This document shows positions 34,920 through 45,065 of a stretch of DNA of 57,877 bases, piece after piece; the first letter of the stretch is position 1, and every line of letters starts with the position of its first letter. The notes under the pieces were generated by a model. It saw only the letters and a list, made by a program, of their open reading frames with translations, did no database searches and was not told the DNA's origin. A program made the translations under genes and the position numbers. The stretch is from Alphaproteobacteria bacterium (GTDB lineage: Bacteria; Pseudomonadota; Alphaproteobacteria; Micavibrionales; Micavibrionaceae), in contig JABSQP010000013.1 in assembly GCA_013215815.1 (NCBI GenBank), positions 1 through 57,877 on the forward strand, given 5' to 3'.

Positions 34920-36626
34920 TTAAAAATTACTCTCTGTGACAGACTGCGAGCCACTGATCACCACATTTTTATGCGCGTGCGCAAACGGCAAAATATGTGC
35001 CTTATAAAAATCAGCCGCACAGATTTTCTCTTTCGCAAAAGTATCATCACCTCCTAGTTTTTCAGCGCATGATTTACTGCGAACCATCATTATACCCATT
35101 GCCACAACACCAAAGCACTTGAGGTAAGGAACAGATGATGCGGCAACAAGATCAAGATTTTCTGATGCAGCATTAACCATCCAATCCGTAGCTGTAGATA
35201 ACGCATCAATAGCCTCAATATAAGCTTCGTCACCATCCGCATCAGCTTTCATTTGATCAATATAAGCTTTTGCTACCGCGCCACCATCACGCAGTACTTT
35301 TCTAAACGCCAAATCAGCAGCCTGAATGCCATTCGTTCCTTCATAGATCGGAAGAATACGCGCATCGCGATAATATTGAGCTGCGCCTGTTTCTTCGACA
35401 AACCCCATACCGCCGTGAATTTGCACGCCCGTTGATGTAACCTCGAGTGACATATCTGTACAACACGCTTTTACAATCGGCGTCAGTAAATCAACTTTGG
35501 CCTGTGCGTTCTTGTCACCTTGCGCGGCTAAATCAAGAGCGAGCGCCGCATCATAGGTTAACGCACGCGCCGCTTCGATTTGTACTTTCATCGACATGAG
35601 CATGCGTTTTACATCTGCGTGTTCAGAAATGCTCACGTGTTTTGATTTATCGTTTAGAGCCGTTCCCTGTTCCCGTTCTTTAGCATAAGCTAGCGCATGT
35701 TGATACGAACGCTCGGCGATAGCGACGCCTTGAAGCCCTACAGAAAGACGCGCATTGTTCATCATCGTGAACATATATTTTAGACCTTGATTTTCTTCTC
35801 CTACGAGATAACCAATTGCGCCGCCTTGATCACCAAATTGCATCGTACAGGTTGGTGATGCGTGAATGCCAAGCTTATGCTCAATACCAGTGCATTCAAC
35901 ATCATTACGCGCCCCATCTTCTAAAAACTTCGGCACGATAAAAAGAGAAATCCCTTTCACGCCTTCCGGTGCATCAGGCGTTCTGGCCAAAACAAGATGA
36001 ATAATGTTCTCAGCCATATCGTGCTCGCCATAAGTAATATAGATCTTCTGTCCAAAAACTTTATACGTGCCATCCTCTTGTGGTTCAGCCTTTGAGCGCA
36101 CTGCAGCAAGATCAGAACCTGCTTGTGGCTCCGTTAAATTCATTGTCCCTGTCCACTCACCTGAAATGAGTTTTTCAAGATAGATATCTTTTAATTCTTG
36201 CGATCCATGATGCGCGACCGCCTCGACAGCGCCTTGATTAAGCAGCGGGCATAATCCAAAAGACATGTTGGCTCCCTGCCACATCTCTTGCAGAGGAAAA
36301 GCCACAAGCCATGGCAAGCCCTGACCGCCATATTCAGGATCAAATGGTACCGCGTTCCATCCCCCATCACGATATTCTGCGTAAGCCTCTTTAAATCCCT
36401 TTGCTGTCGTCACATATCCATTTTCAAGGGAACATGCATCCTGATCACCACTCCAATTTAGGGGCGCAAGAACCTCACTCGCCAGCTTCGCCGCAGGCTC
36501 TAAAATACTATCAATCATCTCAGCATCCAGCGTGCCTAAATCAGGGTGCTCTGGCAAGCTTTCAAGCTCAATAACGTGTTCTAAAACAAAGCGAATATCT
36601 TGTAGAGGTGGGTGATAGTCAGACAT
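34920..36626 (-). CDS. Acyl-CoA dehydrogenase, large form with C-terminal extension
   Basis: FAD enzyme that introduces the alpha-beta double bond into acyl-CoA and reduces ETF. At 568 residues it belongs to the long class with an extra C-terminal domain (from about 450), common in alphaproteobacteria. FAD- and substrate-binding segments are GTMNLTEPQAGSDLA and FGQKIYITYGEHDMAENI. The helical domain contains GVQIHGGMGFVEET, and the probable catalytic base is Glu429 in IYEGTNGIQA. The N-terminus (DIRFVLEHVIEL) is typical of this subclass. The natural substrate chain length is not readable. It fits with the ETF-QO encoded at 9.4 kb. It has a single-gene context, with the ATG at 36626. Confidence 0.95.
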   Translation of the reverse strand: MSDYHPPLQDIRFVLEHVIELESLPEHPDLGTLDAEMIDSILEPAAKLASEVLAPLNWSGDQDACSLENGYVTTAKGFKEAYAEYRDGGWNAVPFDPEYGGQGLPWLVAFPLQEMWQGANMSFGLCPLLNQGAVEAVAHHGSQELKDIYLEKLISGEWTGTMNLTEPQAGSDLAAVRSKAEPQEDGTYKVFGQKIYITYGEHDMAENIIHLVLARTPDAPEGVKGISLFIVPKFLEDGARNDVECTGIEHKLGIHASPTCTMQFGDQGGAIGYLVGEENQGLKYMFTMMNNARLSVGLQGVAIAERSYQHALAYAKEREQGTALNDKSKHVSISEHADVKRMLMSMKVQIEAARALTYDAALALDLAAQGDKNAQAKVDLLTPIVKACCTDMSLEVTSTGVQIHGGMGFVEETGAAQYYRDARILPIYEGTNGIQAADLAFRKVLRDGGAVAKAYIDQMKADADGDEAYIEAIDALSTATDWMVNAASENLDLVAASSVPYLKCFGVVAMGIMMVRSKSCAEKLGGDDTFAKEKICAADFYKAHILPFAHAHKNVVISGSQSVTESNF

Positions 36627-36762
36627 GGAGTTCCTTATAAAAGAAGAAAAATCAGTGATTCTACAAAAGTATAAACCAAGCCGCAGCCACGTAAAAGACT
36701 AACTGGCACGGCATTTGAAACTATTTATCTAGGAAAATTATAGGAAAACACGGATTAGCGCG

Positions 36763-37635
36763 ATGTCTGCTGCCTTAAAATCATTAGAAAACAATGCCTT
36801 AGCTGCTTTATCGGCGCGTGCGCCGAGTGGTATCAAGAACGCTATCCAAACAGCGAGCGCCAAAACAGGGGTGGATTTTGCCTATCTAATGGAAAAAGCC
36901 GCCGCAGAAAGCAACTTTAACCCGACCGTAAAAGCCAAGACGAGCTCCGCGACAGGCCTCTTTCAGTTCATCGACAGCACATGGATGGGCATGGTGAAAA
37001 AACACGGCGCAAAATACGGCATTGATGCAAACCAAGATAAACAAAGCCTGCTCTCTTTGCGTAAAGATCCGCAAATTGCGTCTTACATGGCGGCCGAATT
37101 TGCCAAAGGGAATAAAGAGCATTTAGAAAAAACTGTCGGCGGCAATATCAGAAATACTGAACTTTACTTCGCGCACTTTATGGGCGCCGGTGGGGCGAGT
37201 GCATTTTTAAACCAACTCAAACAAAACCCGAATGCAATTGGCGCGAATATCTTCCCGAAAGAAGCAAACGCCAACCGTAATGTGTTTTACGATCCAAAAA
37301 CAAGCCAACCACGTAGCCTGCAAGAGATCTACAATTTCTTTGATAAGAAGTTTTCAAATGAAAGCGGCCCAGCAGAAAGCGCGCCAGTATCCCTCGCCCA
37401 TAAACCAGAACAACGTACTAATTCTTTGGCACATAAGAAATCTGGATATCAGCATATTCCACCGTCTCTTAAAAAGCCTGTCGAGGTCTATGACACAGCC
37501 TCACACGTTGGATCACTTTATCAGGTGCAACAACAAATTGATGCGTTCTTCTCTCAACCAACAAACATGTTCCCATCATCTTGGTATGGCAACTTATCTG
37601 GCCATACATCACTGCTCTTGAGTGTTTTGAAGTAA
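36763..37635 (+). CDS. Transglycosylase SLT-domain protein
   Basis: A 290-residue protein. The SLT fold spans about residues 20-170: KTGVDFAYLMEKAAAESNF holds the likely catalytic Glu, followed by SSATGLFQFIDSTW and FAHFMGAGGASAF. The C-terminal 100 residues are low-complexity with no known domain. There is no signal peptide, so it may be exported by another route (as flagellar or phage-like muralytic proteins are) or act on peptidoglycan during secretion-apparatus assembly. Similar stand-alone SLT proteins occur widely in alphaproteobacteria. It is followed after 18 nt by a 47-codon gene and is divergent from the acyl-CoA dehydrogenase. Confidence 0.85.
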   Translation: MSAALKSLENNALAALSARAPSGIKNAIQTASAKTGVDFAYLMEKAAAESNFNPTVKAKTSSATGLFQFIDSTWMGMVKKHGAKYGIDANQDKQSLLSLRKDPQIASYMAAEFAKGNKEHLEKTVGGNIRNTELYFAHFMGAGGASAFLNQLKQNPNAIGANIFPKEANANRNVFYDPKTSQPRSLQEIYNFFDKKFSNESGPAESAPVSLAHKPEQRTNSLAHKKSGYQHIPPSLKKPVEVYDTASHVGSLYQVQQQIDAFFSQPTNMFPSSWYGNLSGHTSLLLSVLK

Positions 37636-37653
37636 ATCTGTCATACTGGACGT

Positions 37654-37797
37654 ATGAAGAAACAGATTTTAATTATCGGAAGTATTGTTCTTTTAGCCTT
37701 GTTGATTTGGTTGATTGGCTGGGGCATTTCAACTAAGCCAGTTTATAAAGCTACCAATTCAACGGAACAGTCACATAATCAAATAAAAACTCAATAA
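37654..37797 (+). CDS. Small single-pass membrane protein (47 aa)
   Basis: A 47-codon ORF starting MKKQILIIGS, with one hydrophobic helix (about residues 4-25, ending IGWGIS) and a short polar tail (KPVYKATNSTEQSHNQ). It lies 18 nt after the SLT-domain gene on the same strand, and its stop is 1 nt from the tsaC stop, matching the tight convergent packing seen at other junctions. The ribosome-binding site is weak (TGGAC). The function is unknown. A similar small membrane protein follows bcp at 45.1 kb. Confidence 0.5.
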   Translation: MKKQILIIGSIVLLALLIWLIGWGISTKPVYKATNSTEQSHNQIKTQ

Positions 37798-37798
37798 T

Positions 37799-38791
37799 TT
37801 AACGTCCCTGCGCCGCGCGGGAAAGACGATCATTGATTGCTATACCAACACCTGTATCAGGAATATCCATGACAGCAATACCAGTATTCTCCGGTACGTC
37901 CAAATCACGCAGCATAGTAAATAAATTCGCAGCTGCTTCATGAAGATCGCTAGCTTCACTTAAATTTCTTAAAGCATGATCAGGCAAATCTTTTGCCGCG
38001 CCACCGCCTTCAACCCCCATAAATTTAAGAGAGCCGAAAGCCAAAAGCGCTTCACCTTCTTTGACCTCAACGGCGCGCAGGCGCACAGGAATGCTTGGTG
38101 CATAATGCTTGAGCAACTGCCCCGGCGATTTCACATCCTCACCTTTATCTTTTCCTAAATCATAGGCTACATCGCCCAAAAGCGGCTTTAAATCCTCTGC
38201 CGTTACGCAGCCAGGACGCAAAACAACAGGCACGTCTCCGCTCATGTCTAACACAGTTGATTCAAGACCAACGTCACATGAACCTGCAGCCAGAATAAAA
38301 GGCGCGCGTTCACCCAAACTATCTTTTACATGGCGCGGTGTTGTTGCGCTCGGCTCTCCAGAACTATTTGCGCTTGGCGCTGCAATCGGAACACCTGCCT
38401 CTTCTATCAATTCTCTCGCAACGGGATGTGCAGGCATTCTAACAGCAAGCGTTTCTAATCCTGCGCTGACAAGATCACTGACACCAGCCTCTTCCTTACG
38501 CGGTAAGATTAAAGTCAGCGGCCCTGGCCAAAACTCACGCGCCACCGCCTTCGCATCAACGCTCATATCAACAAGCGTTTCAGCTTGTTCAATGGATGAC
38601 ACATGCGTAATCAGCGGATTAAACGATGGGCGGTTTTTCGCCGCAAAAATCTTCGCCACCGCCTGCCCATCCAGCGCATTTGCGCCAAGGCCATAGACAG
38701 TTTCGGTCGGCAGCACCACAATTTCTCCGCTGCGGATAAGATCGGCAGCTTTTTTTATCGTCTCTTTATTGGCAGTTTTAATCTGGCTCAT
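37799..38791 (-). CDS. tsaC: Threonylcarbamoyl-AMP synthase (Sua5/YwlC type)
   Basis: Makes threonylcarbamoyl-AMP from threonine, bicarbonate and ATP, the first step of t6A37 modification of ANN-decoding tRNAs. The YrdC domain (about 8-190) has GEIVVLPTETVYGLGANA and the basic motif AAKNRPSFNPL; a C-terminal Sua5 domain follows (from about 200, SPGQLLKHYAPSIPVRL), so this is the long form. I set the start at the ATG 38789-38791, which overlaps the anmK stop as ATGA. A longer frame to 38827 would run into anmK. Translational coupling with anmK is likely. Confidence 0.95.
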   Translation of the reverse strand: MSQIKTANKETIKKAADLIRSGEIVVLPTETVYGLGANALDGQAVAKIFAAKNRPSFNPLITHVSSIEQAETLVDMSVDAKAVAREFWPGPLTLILPRKEEAGVSDLVSAGLETLAVRMPAHPVARELIEEAGVPIAAPSANSSGEPSATTPRHVKDSLGERAPFILAAGSCDVGLESTVLDMSGDVPVVLRPGCVTAEDLKPLLGDVAYDLGKDKGEDVKSPGQLLKHYAPSIPVRLRAVEVKEGEALLAFGSLKFMGVEGGGAAKDLPDHALRNLSEASDLHEAAANLFTMLRDLDVPENTGIAVMDIPDTGVGIAINDRLSRAAQGR

Positions 38792-39891
38792 GACGCCTTT
38801 TTTGCATGGAGAGGCGCAGATGCGCAAGCTTTATAAAGCATGCCGCCGCTCATAGCCTCTGGTACGCCCGTTGTTGTTGGCACTGTGAGCGCTAGCCCTA
38901 AAACAGAGCGCACAGCCAAATAAGCAAAACCTTGCGCCTCTAATGCATCGCCATTCCAGCCAATGTTCTCAACAGGTAGAACGGGATAATCGAGAGCCTC
39001 AGAAAGCCAACCCATCATGGCCTTGTTGTGACGGCCGCCGCCCGCAACGTAAAGAGACGTCGGCGTTCCCGGTAAATGTGATAAAGATTTCAGCACACTT
39101 TGTACAGTAAACTGCGTTAAGGTTGCAATCGCATCACAAAGTTCGAATTCTGTGACAGCCGACACATCCCATTGATTACGATCTAACGATTTTGGTGGTA
39201 TTTTATCAAAGAATGGATTATCAAGCCATTCCTCAACAAGGGGCATAAGCGGTTTCCCCGCTAGAGCCCTCTTACCATTGGAATCGTACGCTTCACCTGT
39301 TTTTGCGCGCACTAAATCATCAATGGGCGCATTGGCAGGCCCTGTATCAAAAGCAAGGATATCTGTGCGCTCTGTACCGAGCCACGTAATATTTCCAACA
39401 CCGCCCAGATTTAAAATCACAATAGGTTTATCTATGCTAGAGGCAAAAGAGCGGTGACAAAGCGGTAAGAGCGGCGCGCCCTGCCCACCTGCGGCTATAT
39501 CGGCCTGACGCATATCCGCCACAACATCAATGCCTGTTTCATCGGCGAGAGCCTGCGCATCACCGATTTGCCATGTAAAGCGCTGCGCAGGGTCATGATG
39601 GATCGTTTGACCGTGAAAACCGATCACATCAGCTTTCCAGCTTGTGTTTATAACCGCATCTATATGTGCCTGTGTTATAAGAGCTTCTGCCGCTTTTGTC
39701 TCATTATCAGTCTTTTCACGACCAAAAACGAGGCGCACAGCCTCTTTCAGCGGCGCATCATAGGCAAACTCTTTAAAATCCAGCAAGCGTGTATAGTCCT
39801 TCCCGTCAGTTTCAACGAGCGCAACATCAACCCCATCCAATGAAGTTCCTGACATCATGCCAATTGCAGTATAGACTTTATTTTCACTCAT
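38788..39891 (-). CDS. anmK: Anhydro-N-acetylmuramic acid kinase
   Basis: Cleaves and phosphorylates 1,6-anhydro-MurNAc, released from peptidoglycan by lytic transglycosylases, to MurNAc-6-P for cell-wall recycling. The N-terminal motif AIGMMSGTSLDGVDVALVET is diagnostic. Other family segments are GFHGQTIHHDP, VADMRQADIAAGGQGAPLLP, ILNLGGVGNITWL and AFDTGPANAPIDDL. At 367 residues the length is normal. It shares an ATGA overlap with tsaC downstream and is divergent from tyrS with a 17-nt spacer, so the two promoters must overlap each other's 5' regions. It fits with the lytic transglycosylases encoded in the window. Confidence 0.97.
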   Translation of the reverse strand: MSENKVYTAIGMMSGTSLDGVDVALVETDGKDYTRLLDFKEFAYDAPLKEAVRLVFGREKTDNETKAAEALITQAHIDAVINTSWKADVIGFHGQTIHHDPAQRFTWQIGDAQALADETGIDVVADMRQADIAAGGQGAPLLPLCHRSFASSIDKPIVILNLGGVGNITWLGTERTDILAFDTGPANAPIDDLVRAKTGEAYDSNGKRALAGKPLMPLVEEWLDNPFFDKIPPKSLDRNQWDVSAVTEFELCDAIATLTQFTVQSVLKSLSHLPGTPTSLYVAGGGRHNKAMMGWLSEALDYPVLPVENIGWNGDALEAQGFAYLAVRSVLGLALTVPTTTGVPEAMSGGMLYKACASAPLHAKKAS

Positions 39892-39908
39892 GCTTATAAA
39901 TCCTAGTT

Positions 39909-41162
39909 ATGACTTATAAATCAGATTTCTTAAATATACTAGAGGAGCGCGGTTTCATCCACCAGTGCTCTGACTTTGAAGCCCTAGACGCAAAGCTGAT
40001 GGAAGACGTACAAAGCGCCTATATTGGCTTTGATGCGACAGCGCAAAGCCTCCATGTTGGCAACCTGACAGGCATTATGATGTTGTATTGGTTTCAACAG
40101 ACAGGTCACAAGCCAATCACGCTTATGGGCGGCGGCACGTCTAAAATCGGTGATCCATCATTTAAAGATGAGCAACGTAAGCTCCTTGATGATGAGACTA
40201 TCGAAACAAACATGAAGCATATTCAAGAGACATGCTTCACACAATTCTTACGTTACGGTGATGGTGAGAATGATGCACAGATGGTCAACAATAATGATTG
40301 GCTATCAGAGCTACGCTACCTGGACTTCCTTCGTGATTACGGTCGCCACTTTACAGTAAACCGTATGATCAAGTTTGACTCTGTTGTTACAAGGCTAGAA
40401 CGTGAGAGCCCTCTTTCACTTCTCGAATTTAACTACATGGTCATGCAAGGCTACGACTTCGTTGAACTTGCACGACGTTATGGCACCATCCTACAAATGG
40501 GTGGCTCTGACCAATGGGGTAACATCATTAATGGCGTGGATCTTGGTCACAAGTCACATCAGCTGAAGCTCTACGCACTAACAGCGCCTCTTTTGACAAC
40601 ACCTGACGGTAAAAAGATGGGTAAGACAGAAAACGGCGCCGTATGGCTAAATACCGACATGCTCTCGCCATACGATTACTACCAATACTGGCGTAACGTT
40701 GACGATGTTATGGTTGGAACACTCCTTCGACGCTTTACTATCCTGCCTATGAGTGAAGTAAAACGCCTTGAAGCACTTGAAGGACAAGAAATTAACGAAG
40801 CCAAGAAGATTCTGGCTTTTGAGGCAACAAAACTATGTCACGGTGAGACGTCCGCAAAAGAGGCCGAAAGCACCGCGCAAAAAGTTTTCGAACAAGGCAG
40901 CGTTGGTGACGACCTACCAAGCATTGATATACCAAAGTCAGATCTAGAAGCAGGCATTAGTGCCCTTGATCTTTTTGTTCAGACAGGTCTTGCCGCATCA
41001 AAGGGCGAAGTAAAACGCCTTATTAAAGGTGGCGGTGCAAAATGTAATGATAACAGCATTGGCGCTATGGACTTTATCGTTAACACATCCCATCTCACCG
41101 ATGAAGGCTACGTCAAGCTATCAGCCGGAAAGAAAAAGCACGCGCTTGTTAAAGTCGCTTAG
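39909..41162 (+). CDS. tyrS: Tyrosyl-tRNA synthetase
   Basis: Class I synthetase that charges tRNA-Tyr in the cytosol. The HIGH-type motif is HVGN at residues 49-52 ([17 protein letters not shown]) and the KMSKS loop reads KMGKT at 236-240. [15 protein letters not shown] is the Tyr-binding strand. A C-terminal S4 RNA-binding domain (about 345-417, [20 protein letters not shown]) completes the 417-residue TyrRS of the TyrS type. It is divergent from anmK and convergent with the AsmA-like gene, with only 1 nt between the stops. Confidence 0.99.
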   Translation: MTYKSDFLNILEERGFIHQCSDFEALDAKLMEDVQSAYIGFDATAQSLHVGNLTGIMMLYWFQQTGHKPITLMGGGTSKIGDPSFKDEQRKLLDDETIETNMKHIQETCFTQFLRYGDGENDAQMVNNNDWLSELRYLDFLRDYGRHFTVNRMIKFDSVVTRLERESPLSLLEFNYMVMQGYDFVELARRYGTILQMGGSDQWGNIINGVDLGHKSHQLKLYALTAPLLTTPDGKKMGKTENGAVWLNTDMLSPYDYYQYWRNVDDVMVGTLLRRFTILPMSEVKRLEALEGQEINEAKKILAFEATKLCHGETSAKEAESTAQKVFEQGSVGDDLPSIDIPKSDLEAGISALDLFVQTGLAASKGEVKRLIKGGGAKCNDNSIGAMDFIVNTSHLTDEGYVKLSAGKKKHALVKVA

Positions 41163-41163
41163 G

Positions 41164-44100
41164 CTATTCATTTACGCTCGATGGCGCTTTATTTTCAGGT
41201 AAACTCTCTTCGAACCCACCTTCGAAGAGAATCTTTCTTAGGAAGCCTGGTGTTAGCACAGAAAGCGGATTCACAACGACTTTTGGATCGCCAGCGGCTC
41301 CACTTACCGTATATGTCGCAGCAAACAAACCACCAGCAGAACCACCGGTTAAGATATCACCAATCAAAGGAATATCGCCGATCGCTTTGTTCAAACCAGA
41401 TAACGGAATAACCGTTCCTGACAAATCCATTGAAGCCTTAGCAATATCAACAACACCCTCAAAAGTTAAACCAAGAGATGACCCCGAAGTACGCCCTTCT
41501 TTTAAAACCAGAAGGTTGCCATCACTTCTAAAACGCCATTCAAATTTTGATTCAAGCTTAGAGAAAGAAACACCTTTTGTTTTCAGCGCGTTTTGCATTC
41601 CTTCCTCGCTCATTGACCCAAGAATACGAGCAAGTGCCGGCGCATTTTTAACAGTAAAATTCTGAAGACGAGCCGTACCAAATAAATCACCGTATTTATC
41701 ACCCTGTTGAGGACGGCCATAAACTAAAATAGATCCACCAACGACATCCTTATATAGATCGAACGCTTGCAAAGTTGCACCGGCATCCGTCGACTCCATA
41801 CGAAATGTTCTTTTTCCTGTACCGCCCTCAGGCTTAAAACGCACGTAAAAATTACCGGACTTTCCAACCTTGGCATCGACTTCCAAGCGAGTCATATCGC
41901 TATCTTTGTCTGTTTCTATATAAAACTGCGCCGCGCGTAAAAATTCTTTATCCGTTGTAAAAGCTTTGTCCGCCTTTAAAGACAACACCATCGCTTGACC
42001 ATCTTTTTGTGATGGGTTGTCCCACTTCTTTTCTTCTTTTTTATCCTTATTAATGAAAGGTGCAATATCAATAACGGCTCCTTTAGCAATAACTTTTAAA
42101 ACATCATTAGGCGTTACCTCAAAGCCAACATTGGCATGTGTGCGCCCTATAGTTGCCAAATCAATAGAGCCACGAGCAATCTCAACGCCACCTTGATTAT
42201 CCTTACGGAATAAAATACGCCCCTTTTTAAAAGACAAACCAGAGGTCGATAAATTCAAGTGATCAATTTCAGCAAGTGTGTCATTCGATAAGAAAGCCGT
42301 TAAAGAGAACGTTCCGTCGATGCCCTGTTTTTTCTCATACTTAAATGGTTCAATCGTAACCGTAGCTGGTGCCATCGTTCCTTTAACTTGAACACTCGCA
42401 TCACCACCAACCTTTTCCGTGTAAACCACATCAATGGGAACATTACCGGATATGTACTCCTCTAAACCAATTTCAAAAGCCTGGCGCAAGCCTTCATCAG
42501 CCAGAACCTTAGCATTCACACGCATCGAGAATGGCTGACCTGTCGGATCTAAATACTGTTGATAAACAACATCTATAGCGCGACCAGATAATTGTCCTTT
42601 TCCTGATAAATCAATTTTACCCTTTTCAAATTTTAATTTATAAGGGCCGCCTGTCAAATCCAGGCCTTGAACAATTTTAGGTAACAATGCATCCGTTATC
42701 GTTCCATCAACAATCACGGTAACTTCTTCTTTCGGAAGATCTTTCAGTGTAGGAAATTGAAGATCTAGATCAAAAGTAACATTTCCCTTCACGCTATCGG
42801 GGTCAATGCCCGTTTCATTTTTATCAAGCGCAATAGGATCATCAGAGATATAATCCAATATTGTTTTGAGCGGGCCATTCCCTTTCAAAGATATTTTTGC
42901 AAGACCGCCGCCGGCAACGCTGAGATCAGTTAAATCTACCTTAATATTAGTGCCCTTAACGGGCCCAATGTCACCTTTCTCTCCCGTAATCTTGATGGAG
43001 TCATTTTCATACACGCCCTTTCCTATGGCATCCGTGACAGGCATCAACGTATCGCTATATTGAACTGTGAGACCTTCAAAGTTAAAGGATGCTTTAGGAT
43101 CAGCGACTTCATAAGAGATTTCCCCACTCTCTTTATCTTTATGAATATCTAACTCTGTTGTTACAGAAACATCATGCGCATGCCCTTTTAACAAACGCTT
43201 CGTCAACCACTCGTGCGCCGATGTCCCTTCGGCAGATTTCGGTAAAAGTTTAGCAATATCTTCAAACTGCACTTTCGCAACATTTAAAGAGAGTGGAAAA
43301 TGACCATGGCCTGGCTCTCTAACACCAATCGCTTTCGCCTCAACAGGAATTCCCTCAACGGTTGCTTTAAATTGGTCAAGGGCAATTTTCTTTTCCAAAC
43401 GATCCATCGACGCTTGAACAGATACATCCTTAACAACCAAAGGCTCCGCATACTCTTCAGGTATATTAATCACCCCTTCTGGCATGGAAAGAGATAGCGC
43501 GGCATTATGCAGACGCATCTTGGCATCGAATGCCATTTGGAGAGAACCATCCAGAATGAAATCCTGTTGGGTTAAAAGAGTCTCTTGGGGGAACAAGAAA
43601 GAGTAACGCGATGGATTAATATCAGTGAACTTACCGTCAAAGGTGAGATCTTTTTGTTCTTTTCTGTAGGCGAGTTCCGCTTTTAACCCAGCACTTTGAC
43701 CGGCATCACTAGGCAGTTGAACATCAAGTTCACCATTAAGACCCGCATCCGAACGACGTAGCGCCAAATCAAATAGCGCAATATAGTTTTGTTCAACGGC
43801 GACAACATCCCAAACAATATCATCAATTAAAACATCAATAGCTTCATTCAACGCTAAATTGGTATAGCTACTATTCTCTGGAACTTCTTCGACAACAACC
43901 TGCTTCAAAACGGCGCGTCTTAACGCAACCTCGGACATTTCAGAAAATTGAGCAAAGGCTCCAGATACCGGGGAGGCAACATCACTTAAAATACCTGCAA
44001 CTTTATATCGAACATCACGCGACGACATAGACTCAACGGCATCATCAGATTGCGTTTTTTGACTACCATCATCAGCCCAGAAAAAATCATACTCACCATC

Positions 44101-44502
44101 TTTTAATGTGAACTTTAATACAGGGCCTTCAATGACAACCGTAGACGGTTTAATTTTCCCCACGAGTAAATAAGGAGCAGACAACCCCAGCATCGCTTTA
44201 TCAATTTCAAGAGCCTCTTGTTCGGTATCACCAATTTTTTGAAAAAGCTGCACATCACCGAGTGTCAAAAGAACAGCATTTTTATAAGCCGACCATTCTA
44301 GTTTTAGCGTATTCATATCAACACGCACTTGATCACTTTGTTCGTTCAATGCTTCTTGCACATAATCTTTTGCAAAATCTAAATTAATAGGCCCTTGAAC
44401 TAAGCGGAAGGCGAACCCACCGACAACAAGCATCAATAAAATAAGGATAACGAGAAAAGTTCTCGTTAAAAAAGAAAGGCCTTTAAAAGCAAGATGTGTC
44501 AT
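41164..44502 (-). CDS. AsmA/YhdP-like giant envelope protein (DUF3971 and AsmA-like C-terminal regions)
   Basis: A protein of about 1110 residues. One N-terminal transmembrane helix (FLVILILLMLVVGGFAF) is followed by a very long beta-rich periplasmic part with repeated strand patterns typical of AsmA-superfamily proteins, which are thought to form bridge-like lipid-transport grooves between inner and outer membrane. The N-terminal QGPINLDFAKDYVQEAL and a late segment (DLSGTVIPLSGLNKAIGDIPLIGDIL) match the family. I set the ATG at 44500-44502. A TTG at 44562 adds 20 residues, and neither has an ideal ribosome-binding site. It likely helps maintain the outer-membrane lipid barrier, a role inferred from family members. 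Confidence 0.88.
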   Translation of the reverse strand: MTHLAFKGLSFLTRTFLVILILLMLVVGGFAFRLVQGPINLDFAKDYVQEALNEQSDQVRVDMNTLKLEWSAYKNAVLLTLGDVQLFQKIGDTEQEALEIDKAMLGLSAPYLLVGKIKPSTVVIEGPVLKFTLKDGEYDFFWADDGSQKTQSDDAVESMSSRDVRYKVAGILSDVASPVSGAFAQFSEMSEVALRRAVLKQVVVEEVPENSSYTNLALNEAIDVLIDDIVWDVVAVEQNYIALFDLALRRSDAGLNGELDVQLPSDAGQSAGLKAELAYRKEQKDLTFDGKFTDINPSRYSFLFPQETLLTQQDFILDGSLQMAFDAKMRLHNAALSLSMPEGVINIPEEYAEPLVVKDVSVQASMDRLEKKIALDQFKATVEGIPVEAKAIGVREPGHGHFPLSLNVAKVQFEDIAKLLPKSAEGTSAHEWLTKRLLKGHAHDVSVTTELDIHKDKESGEISYEVADPKASFNFEGLTVQYSDTLMPVTDAIGKGVYENDSIKITGEKGDIGPVKGTNIKVDLTDLSVAGGGLAKISLKGNGPLKTILDYISDDPIALDKNETGIDPDSVKGNVTFDLDLQFPTLKDLPKEEVTVIVDGTITDALLPKIVQGLDLTGGPYKLKFEKGKIDLSGKGQLSGRAIDVVYQQYLDPTGQPFSMRVNAKVLADEGLRQAFEIGLEEYISGNVPIDVVYTEKVGGDASVQVKGTMAPATVTIEPFKYEKKQGIDGTFSLTAFLSNDTLAEIDHLNLSTSGLSFKKGRILFRKDNQGGVEIARGSIDLATIGRTHANVGFEVTPNDVLKVIAKGAVIDIAPFINKDKKEEKKWDNPSQKDGQAMVLSLKADKAFTTDKEFLRAAQFYIETDKDSDMTRLEVDAKVGKSGNFYVRFKPEGGTGKRTFRMESTDAGATLQAFDLYKDVVGGSILVYGRPQQGDKYGDLFGTARLQNFTVKNAPALARILGSMSEEGMQNALKTKGVSFSKLESKFEWRFRSDGNLLVLKEGRTSGSSLGLTFEGVVDIAKASMDLSGTVIPLSGLNKAIGDIPLIGDILTGGSAGGLFAATYTVSGAAGDPKVVVNPLSVLTPGFLRKILFEGGFEESLPENKAPSSVNE

Positions 44503-44600
44503 TCCTCTATTATTAAAGATATTAAGCCGTTTTGTCAGGAGTTTCTCTTGACTTAAAGGCAAAAATTAACAACCTTATCCTCTTAATAAGGAGAGAAAAT

Positions 44601-45062
44601 ATGAGCGCACTTGAAATTGGCGATAATGCACCAGACTTCACACTTCCAACCGATGGAGAAGGCGAAATCTCTCTATCCAGCCTCAAAGGCCAAAAAGTCG
44701 TACTTTATTTCTACCCCAAAGACGATACACCAGGCTGCACAAAGGAATCCTGTGCGTTTAACGATAATTTATCGGCGCTCAATAAGCTCAATGCACAAGT
44801 GATCGGCGCATCAAAGTGCAGCGTCGCTAAACATGATAAATTCAAAGCCAAATACGGTCTGACCTTCCCACTCGTTTCTGACGAAAACAGCAATATGTGC
44901 GAAAGCTATGGCGTTTGGAAAGAAAAGAACATGTACGGCAAGAAATACATGGGAATTGAACGCTCAACCTTCCTGATTGATGAAGACGGAAAGATTGAAC
45001 AAATCTGGCGTAAAGTGAAAGTCGATGGTCACGTTGACGCGGTTATCGAGGCGTTAAAATAA
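44601..45062 (+). CDS. bcp: Thioredoxin-dependent peroxiredoxin, BCP/PrxQ type
   Basis: Reduces hydrogen peroxide and organic peroxides. The catalytic motif is FYPKDDTPGCTKESCAFND, with peroxidatic Cys and a resolving Cys five residues on, the PrxQ arrangement. ERSTFLIDEDGKI is the conserved C-terminal strand. I set the start at the ATG 44601, after TAAGGAGAG, which gives the normal PrxQ length of 153 residues. A longer frame back to 44532 would overlap the divergent AsmA-like 5' region. It is followed by a 63-residue membrane protein and a terminator. Confidence 0.96.
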   Translation: MSALEIGDNAPDFTLPTDGEGEISLSSLKGQKVVLYFYPKDDTPGCTKESCAFNDNLSALNKLNAQVIGASKCSVAKHDKFKAKYGLTFPLVSDENSNMCESYGVWKEKNMYGKKYMGIERSTFLIDEDGKIEQIWRKVKVDGHVDAVIEALK

Positions 45063-45065
45063 ATC